Positions 6,841 through 11,930 of a DNA stretch of 11,930 nt are shown here, piece by piece (positions within the stretch are counted from its first letter, which is position 1; each line of letters begins with the position of its first letter). Origin of the DNA: an uncultured Desulfobulbaceae bacterium (GTDB taxonomy: Bacteria; Desulfobacterota; Desulfobulbia; Desulfobulbales; BM004); contig CAMYJP010000120.1 in assembly GCA_947258675.1 (NCBI GenBank), positions 9,083 through 21,012 on the forward strand, in the 5' to 3' direction. Under the pieces are notes generated by a model that searched no databases, was not told where the DNA came from, and worked only from the letters and a program-made list of their open reading frames with translations. The position numbers were made by a program, and so were the translations under genes.

Positions 6841-7161
6841 ATGGCATCAATAGAGCATAATGGCAAAACCTTTGAGGTCGATGAGGATGGTTTCCTGGCA
6901 AAGGGTATGGAAGAATGGAATGAGGACTGGGTCAACTACGTACAAACCATTGAGGGTATCCCTGAGTTAACCGAAGAACACCAGAAAGTTATTGATACTC
7001 TGCAAGAGTACTACAAGAAAAACGGTATTGCTCCCATGGTACGTATCCTTTCCAAGACCACTGGTTTTCCGCTGAAAAGGATCTACGAGCTGTTCCCTTC
7101 CGGACCGGGCAAAGGAGCTTGTAAAATGGCTGGTCTTCCGAAACCGACAGGTTGTGTATAA
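6841..7161 (+). CDS. dsrC: DsrC, sulfur carrier of dissimilatory sulfite reductase
   Basis: Small cytosolic protein that carries sulfite-derived sulfur as a trisulfide between DsrAB and the membrane DsrMKJOP complex. The N-terminal part includes GKTFEVDEDGFL. The helical middle has WNEDWV and ITELTEEH-like PELTEEHQKVIDTL. The conserved C-terminal arm spans about 86-106 (PSGPGKGACKMAGLP, ending GCV). Both functional cysteines are present, Cys94 and the penultimate Cys105, 11 positions apart, which separates true DsrC from TusE, where the upstream Cys is missing. The length (106) is standard. AAGGAGGAG just upstream is a very strong ribosome binding site, fitting the high expression known for DsrC. 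The gene is monocistronic, as often seen away from dsrAB. It is the best evidence that the host reduces or disproportionates sulfur compounds, although the direction of the pathway cannot be told from DsrC alone. Confidence 0.95.
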   Translation: MASIEHNGKTFEVDEDGFLAKGMEEWNEDWVNYVQTIEGIPELTEEHQKVIDTLQEYYKKNGIAPMVRILSKTTGFPLKRIYELFPSGPGKGACKMAGLPKPTGCV

Positions 7162-7195
7162 TTTATTATATCAACGGATTAACTAACGCTTGCTG

Positions 7196-7230
7196 AAAAG
7201 GAAGAAGGGATACCCCTTCTTCCTTTTTTT
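7196..7230. terminator. Perfect bidirectional terminator between dsrC and the ATP-grasp gene
   Basis: A 14-bp perfect stem (7196-7209 with 7214-7227) closes a 4-base ATAC loop. It is flanked by four A on the left and seven T on the right (7224-7230), so it works as an intrinsic terminator on both strands. It ends dsrC transcripts about 35 bases past the stop. On the other strand it begins right at the TGA of the ATP-grasp gene. Confidence 0.9.
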
Positions 7231-8027
7231 CAATTAACTCGTTCTAAGACTTTTTTCAAATATTCACCGTTTATACTTTCCACCCTTGCGTTGTACTCGG
7301 TACGATCAATCTTCGCTCCTTTCAAGCCGCCGCTTAAATTTATCTCCGCCAGATAGGAAAAATCATTTTCCATTACCATAATATCAATGTGCGCATAAGG
7401 GAATTTTCCCCTCTTCGTCGCTTGCCTGCAGAGTTGCAACTGTTTATCGGATAGTTCATAAGGATTGCTCTCCCCGCCACAATGCAGATTATTTCGAAAA
7501 TTATATGGATTGCGCCTCTCATAGACCTCAAGATAATCGCCCAGCATAACCACGCGAATATCTCGACAACCAGGGCAAAACGGTTGGATCACAAAAGGAA
7601 ACTGCATCCCACCAAATGAAACCTGGTTGTTTACATTTTCAACTGAATCCCATAGATGAATACCCAAGCCCGCATGTCGGCGGTCATGTTTGGTAACCAC
7701 ACAGGTGATTGCATGTTTATGATAAAGGTTAATTACTCCGGTTAAATCATGAAGAGTATATACAACTGAAGTATGGGGAACCATTAAAGGTGCAAAGAGT
7801 CTTGCCTGAAAGGCTTTTGATCGACTGGCCATTTGTGAAAGAGCGGAAGGTATCAGCAGAACTCTTCTTTCTGCCAGATCAAGAAGAAGATTTTCCTCAA
7901 ATGGCCTGAGGTTTATTCTTCCAGCAACAATATCTCCCGCTTTCAGGTCTTCATATCGGGAAAATAATGTACTCTTGTCTTTAATGACTAGTGGTTTATC
8001 CTTTTTCACTCTCCCCCTCACCCCCAA
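7230..8027 (-). CDS. RimK-like ATP-grasp ligase family protein
   Basis: Predicted cytosolic enzyme that activates a carboxylate with ATP and joins it to an amine or thiol; substrate unknown. VVTKHDRRHAGLGIHL (110-125), with Lys113 and a glycine loop, looks like the ATP-binding element. FVIQPF (145-150) follows. C-terminal catalytic signatures are D156xR158, FRNNLHCGG (177-185), HIDIM with Asp215, and EINLSGGL with Glu228 and Asn230, which are the expected magnesium ligands. The core is thus intact. The N-terminal 100 residues resemble no domain I recognise, and the total length (265) is short for RimK. The start is TTG at 8025-8027 with GAGG about 6-7 bases upstream; no ATG or GTG fits. It begins 20 bases after the stop of the zinc-protein gene, so the two form a likely operon ending at the shared terminator. 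Confidence 0.75.
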   Translation of the reverse strand: MGVRGRVKKDKPLVIKDKSTLFSRYEDLKAGDIVAGRINLRPFEENLLLDLAERRVLLIPSALSQMASRSKAFQARLFAPLMVPHTSVVYTLHDLTGVINLYHKHAITCVVTKHDRRHAGLGIHLWDSVENVNNQVSFGGMQFPFVIQPFCPGCRDIRVVMLGDYLEVYERRNPYNFRNNLHCGGESNPYELSDKQLQLCRQATKRGKFPYAHIDIMVMENDFSYLAEINLSGGLKGAKIDRTEYNARVESINGEYLKKVLERVN

Positions 8028-8047
8028 GAATGCCTCGATAGATTGTA

Positions 8048-8284
8048 TCAGAAAAGCATTTCCATAAAGCGATTATGAAATTTACGGAGATCTGCGCCAC
8101 ATTCCCCGCAATAAAACCTTACTTCGCCAAGGACCTCGGATTCATCATTTTCTTGGCTGAAACTACCGTCTTGATTCTGGATATAGCGAGTAGTAAGAAT
8201 AACATCATCCGCAACTTCAAGAAATTCTGTATTATTGCCACATTCCTGACAAACTATGCGGACGTTGTTTTTAATCGCAATCAC
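8048..8284 (-). CDS. Small double-CxxC (zinc ribbon-like) protein
   Basis: A 78-residue protein with two knuckles, C12xxC15G and C59xxC62G, separated by a strand-rich middle (FLEVADDVILTTRY) and an acidic stretch (QENDESE). This is the layout of a zinc ribbon, with the four cysteines binding one zinc ion. No membrane segment. The start is GTG at 8282-8284, with AGGT about 7 bases before it. The pair with the ATP-grasp gene 20 bases downstream suggests a common task: the zinc protein might be a substrate, carrier or partner of the ligase, which is inference only. I do not recognise a named family. Little 5' sequence looks like a promoter, although the 196 bases to acylphosphatase must contain one if this is a separate unit. 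Confidence 0.7.
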   Translation of the reverse strand: MIAIKNNVRIVCQECGNNTEFLEVADDVILTTRYIQNQDGSFSQENDESEVLGEVRFYCGECGADLRKFHNRFMEMLF

Positions 8285-8480
8285 TATTCTACCTGATACT
8301 GGACAAATTATTGTTTATATTGAGCCCGTGCGGGTTTTAAGAATTTACTGTGGTGCACATCCCAAACCGATCTCGGATTAAGGTACAAAAAGATGGTTAC
8401 ATTTTACCTGTTCCTTCACCGTGTTTAATTCCCAGAGAATTACAAGCGGCACGCTACTCTATAGAATACATTACCAAATG

Positions 8481-8762
8481 TCAATAACGATGAATTTCAA
8501 ATCTTTTATTGTCACCAACAGGCTCTTCTTCGCTGACAATTACATTTCTGACATCTGCATAAGGGGAACCTCGATGAAACCATTTGATCATCATGTTCAC
8601 TTCATCCGCCTCACCTTCCACCATTGCTTCCACAGAGCCGTCGGTTTTGTTTCGAACCCAACCGGTCAGCCCCATTCTGGTTGCTTCCTCTTGGGTATAA
8701 GCCCGGAAAAATACTCCTTGTACCCTTCCTTCTATTATCACATGCACACGTTTTTTTGCCAT
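8481..8762 (-). CDS. acyP: Acylphosphatase
   Basis: Small cytosolic enzyme that hydrolyses acyl phosphates such as acetyl phosphate or 1,3-bisphosphoglycerate. The signature GRVQGVFFRAY (12-22) holds catalytic Arg20, and GWVRN (34-38) holds Asn38; both catalytic residues are present. The ferredoxin-like fold continues with DGSVEAMVEG and the C-terminal FEIHRY. Length of 93 is standard. AGGAGG 6 bases before the ATG makes the start secure. It lies 136 bases downstream of ligA on the same strand and may be read from the ligA transcript or from a promoter in that gap. Nothing odd in the sequence. Confidence 0.93.
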   Translation of the reverse strand: MAKKRVHVIIEGRVQGVFFRAYTQEEATRMGLTGWVRNKTDGSVEAMVEGEADEVNMMIKWFHRGSPYADVRNVIVSEEEPVGDNKRFEIHRY

Positions 8763-8898
8763 TTAGTACCTCCTACTCTAAACTGAATATGCCATGACCA
8801 AACCTGAAAGTATTGTGTATCGTTTTACCATGAAATATCCAGGACAAGGGTGTCTTGGCAAGAACTTCATATTGTGAAAAACACATAATCTATTCCGA

Positions 8899-10998
<2,100 letters not shown>

Positions 10999-11015
10999 TT
11001 ACGAAAACACCCAAA

Positions 11016-11204
11016 TCAGGATGGCTTGACAAGCAGTTTGCCGGCAGTTGAGATATTCTCATGTTCAACTTCATCTATAAAAACAAGAATGGTTTCCTTA
11101 GGCTTATTGGCGGATTTTGAAATGACATCGGTTACTCCCTGACAAATTTCTTCTTTCTGGCTTTTATTGAGTTTACCCGCAACCCGGATGCTGACATATG
11201 GCAT
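11016..11204 (-). CDS. 4-oxalocrotonate tautomerase family protein
   Basis: A 62-residue protein starting MPYVSIRVAG. After removal of Met the N-terminal proline would be the catalytic base of this family. The body has the usual helix (SQKEEICQGVTDVISKSANK) and the strand ETILVFIDEVEHENISTAG. The two catalytic arginines of Pseudomonas 4-oxalocrotonate tautomerase (Arg11 and Arg39) align with non-arginine residues here, so this is a divergent subfamily with unknown substrate, similar to other MPYV-type tautomerases. AGGAG 8 bases before the ATG makes the start firm. First gene of a probable operon with ligA, 17 bases away; the pairing gives no clear functional clue. Confidence 0.88.
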   Translation of the reverse strand: MPYVSIRVAGKLNKSQKEEICQGVTDVISKSANKPKETILVFIDEVEHENISTAGKLLVKPS

Positions 11205-11224
11205 TGTTTTCTCCTCATCCTAAA

Positions 11225-11252
11225 TTTATAAAGAAATTCATATCGATTACAA
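11225..11252 (-). promoter_or_regulatory. Possible promoter of the tautomerase-ligA operon
   Basis: On the - strand, TTGTAA (11247-11252 as seen on the + strand) and TATAAA (11225-11230) are separated by 16 bases, about 20 bases ahead of the tautomerase ATG. The -10 is a good match and the -35 is moderate. Confidence 0.4.
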
Positions 11253-11271
11253 CATTGGACATGGGTTAAGC

Positions 11272-11286
11272 TTTTCCAGTGGAAAA
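11272..11286 (+). other. Small hairpin upstream of galE
   Basis: TTTTCC-AGT-GGAAAA is a perfect 6-bp stem with a 3-base loop in the divergent spacer between the tautomerase and galE, 29 bases before the galE ATG. It could be an operator or part of the galE leader. No clear galE -10/-35 pair was seen. Confidence 0.25.
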
Positions 11287-11315
11287 ATAATAATAAGAAT
11301 AAAATGAGGATGTAT

Positions 11316-11930
11316 ATGAAAATACTTGTTACGGGCGGAGCCGGTTACATTGGAAGCCATACATGCCTTGAACTTCTTTCGGCGGGGTATGATGTTGTTG
11401 TCGTTGATAATCTAGAAAACAGCAAAAAGGAATCCATACAGAGGATCCAGGAACTGACAGGTAAATCTGTTACCTTTTTTAAGGCAGATCTACTTGATAA
11501 AGACGCGATGCGGTCGATATTTGCCAAATCGGAATTTGAATCGGTGATCCATTTTGCCGGACTGAAAGCGGTTGGTGAGTCGGTGAGCATCCCTCTTCGT
11601 TATTATCATAACAACATCACCGGGACGTTGATCCTCTGTGAAGTTATGGAGGAATACCAGGTAAAAAACCTGGTATTCAGCTCCTCGGCGACCGTATATG
11701 GTGATCCGCGCACCGTTCCAATCACAGAGGACTTTCCGGTTTCAGCAACAAATCCTTACGGAAGAACCAAGCTAATGATTGAGGAAATCCTCAAAGACCA
11801 GCACATTGCTGATACATCTTTGAATGTTGCCCTGCTTCGTTACTTTAATCCAGTTGGTGCTCATAGCAGCGGAAGAATTGGAGAGGACCCCAATGGAATT
11901 CCAAACAATCTCATGCCCTATATCTCACAG
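11316..11930 (+). CDS. galE: UDP-glucose 4-epimerase (GalE), 3' end outside window
   Basis: Short-chain dehydrogenase-type epimerase that interconverts UDP-glucose and UDP-galactose (or the N-acetyl forms) for cell-surface polysaccharides. The first 205 codons are present, about 60% of the usual 330-340 residues. The NAD-binding [10 protein letters not shown] lies at 6-15. [12 protein letters not shown] (79-90) and [11 protein letters not shown] (121-131, catalytic Ser124) follow. The catalytic pair Tyr148 and Lys152 is in [40 protein letters not shown] up to the edge is the standard substrate-binding region. GAGGA sits 5 bases before the ATG at 11316; in-frame ATGs at 11304 and 11310 would overlap this site and are less likely. 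Divergent from the tautomerase-ligA operon across a 111-base spacer. No damage is seen in the visible part. Confidence 0.96.
   Translation, partial: MKILVTGGAGYIGSHTCLELLSAGYDVVVVDNLENSKKESIQRIQELTGKSVTFFKADLLDKDAMRSIFAKSEFESVIHFAGLKAVGESVSIPLRYYHNNITGTLILCEVMEEYQVKNLVFSSSATVYGDPRTVPITEDFPVSATNPYGRTKLMIEEILKDQHIADTSLNVALLRYFNPVGAHSSGRIGEDPNGIPNNLMPYISQ

Noticed and set aside
8325..8340. CCCGTGCGGG palindrome followed by TTTT as a terminator
   Set aside because: The stem would be only 3-4 bp with almost no loop, and no gene ends nearby on the + strand.
8421..8786. 121-codon frame on the + strand
   Set aside because: Antisense to acylphosphatase, which has both catalytic residues and a strong ribosome binding site.
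8773..8886. 37-residue frame between ligA and acylphosphatase on the - strand
   Set aside because: No ribosome binding site and no recognisable motif; it ends inside the acylphosphatase ribosome binding region, probably by chance.

Overview
The window looks like AT-rich chromosomal DNA from an anaerobic sulfate-, sulfite- or sulfur-metabolising bacterium, most likely a Desulfobacterota member (perhaps Desulfobulbales). The main evidence is a complete two-cysteine DsrC (6841-7161), the sulfur carrier of the dissimilatory sulfite reductase pathway. A PpiD-type periplasmic foldase, an HTH/zinc-ribbon regulator and several small cysteine-rich or zinc-ribbon proteins fit that group. The taxonomic assignment is inference. 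I see no tRNA, rRNA, CRISPR array, insertion sequence or prophage.

Left third (1-3667, mostly + strand). The window opens with an HTH/Zn-ribbon regulator that may begin before the edge. A 417-base gap follows, then a zinc-independent quinone-oxidoreductase-type dehydrogenase. It converges on a small cysteine-rich protein on the - strand. Next come an ArsM-like methyltransferase, lacking two of the cysteines that arsenite methylation uses, and a YgjP/WLM-type metallopeptidase. These two are closely spaced and probably co-transcribed.

Middle (3662-7230). A PpiD/SurA-type membrane-anchored prolyl isomerase on the - strand shares its last six bases with the metallopeptidase gene. Upstream of it is a 566-base gap with long-range inverted repeats, a good sigma-70-like promoter overlapped by a 12-bp inverted repeat, and an 81-codon open frame without a normal start codon. 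A glutaredoxin-like CxxC protein follows, ending in two tandem hairpins. dsrC comes next with its own promoter, strong ribosome binding site and a perfect bidirectional terminator.

Right third (7230-11204, all - strand). In transcription order these are a 4-oxalocrotonate-tautomerase-like protein, NAD-dependent DNA ligase (ligA), acylphosphatase, a 78-residue double-CxxC protein and a RimK-like ATP-grasp protein that stops on the shared terminator. The tautomerase/ligA and zinc-protein/ATP-grasp pairs are close enough to be operons. At the right edge, divergent from the tautomerase, is the first 205 codons of galE.

Most genes are housekeeping or sulfur-related. The less ordinary parts are the cysteine-rich mini-protein, the cysteine-depleted ArsM homologue, the zinc-protein/ATP-grasp pair, and the regulatory-looking DNA at 5620-5910 ahead of the glutaredoxin-like gene.
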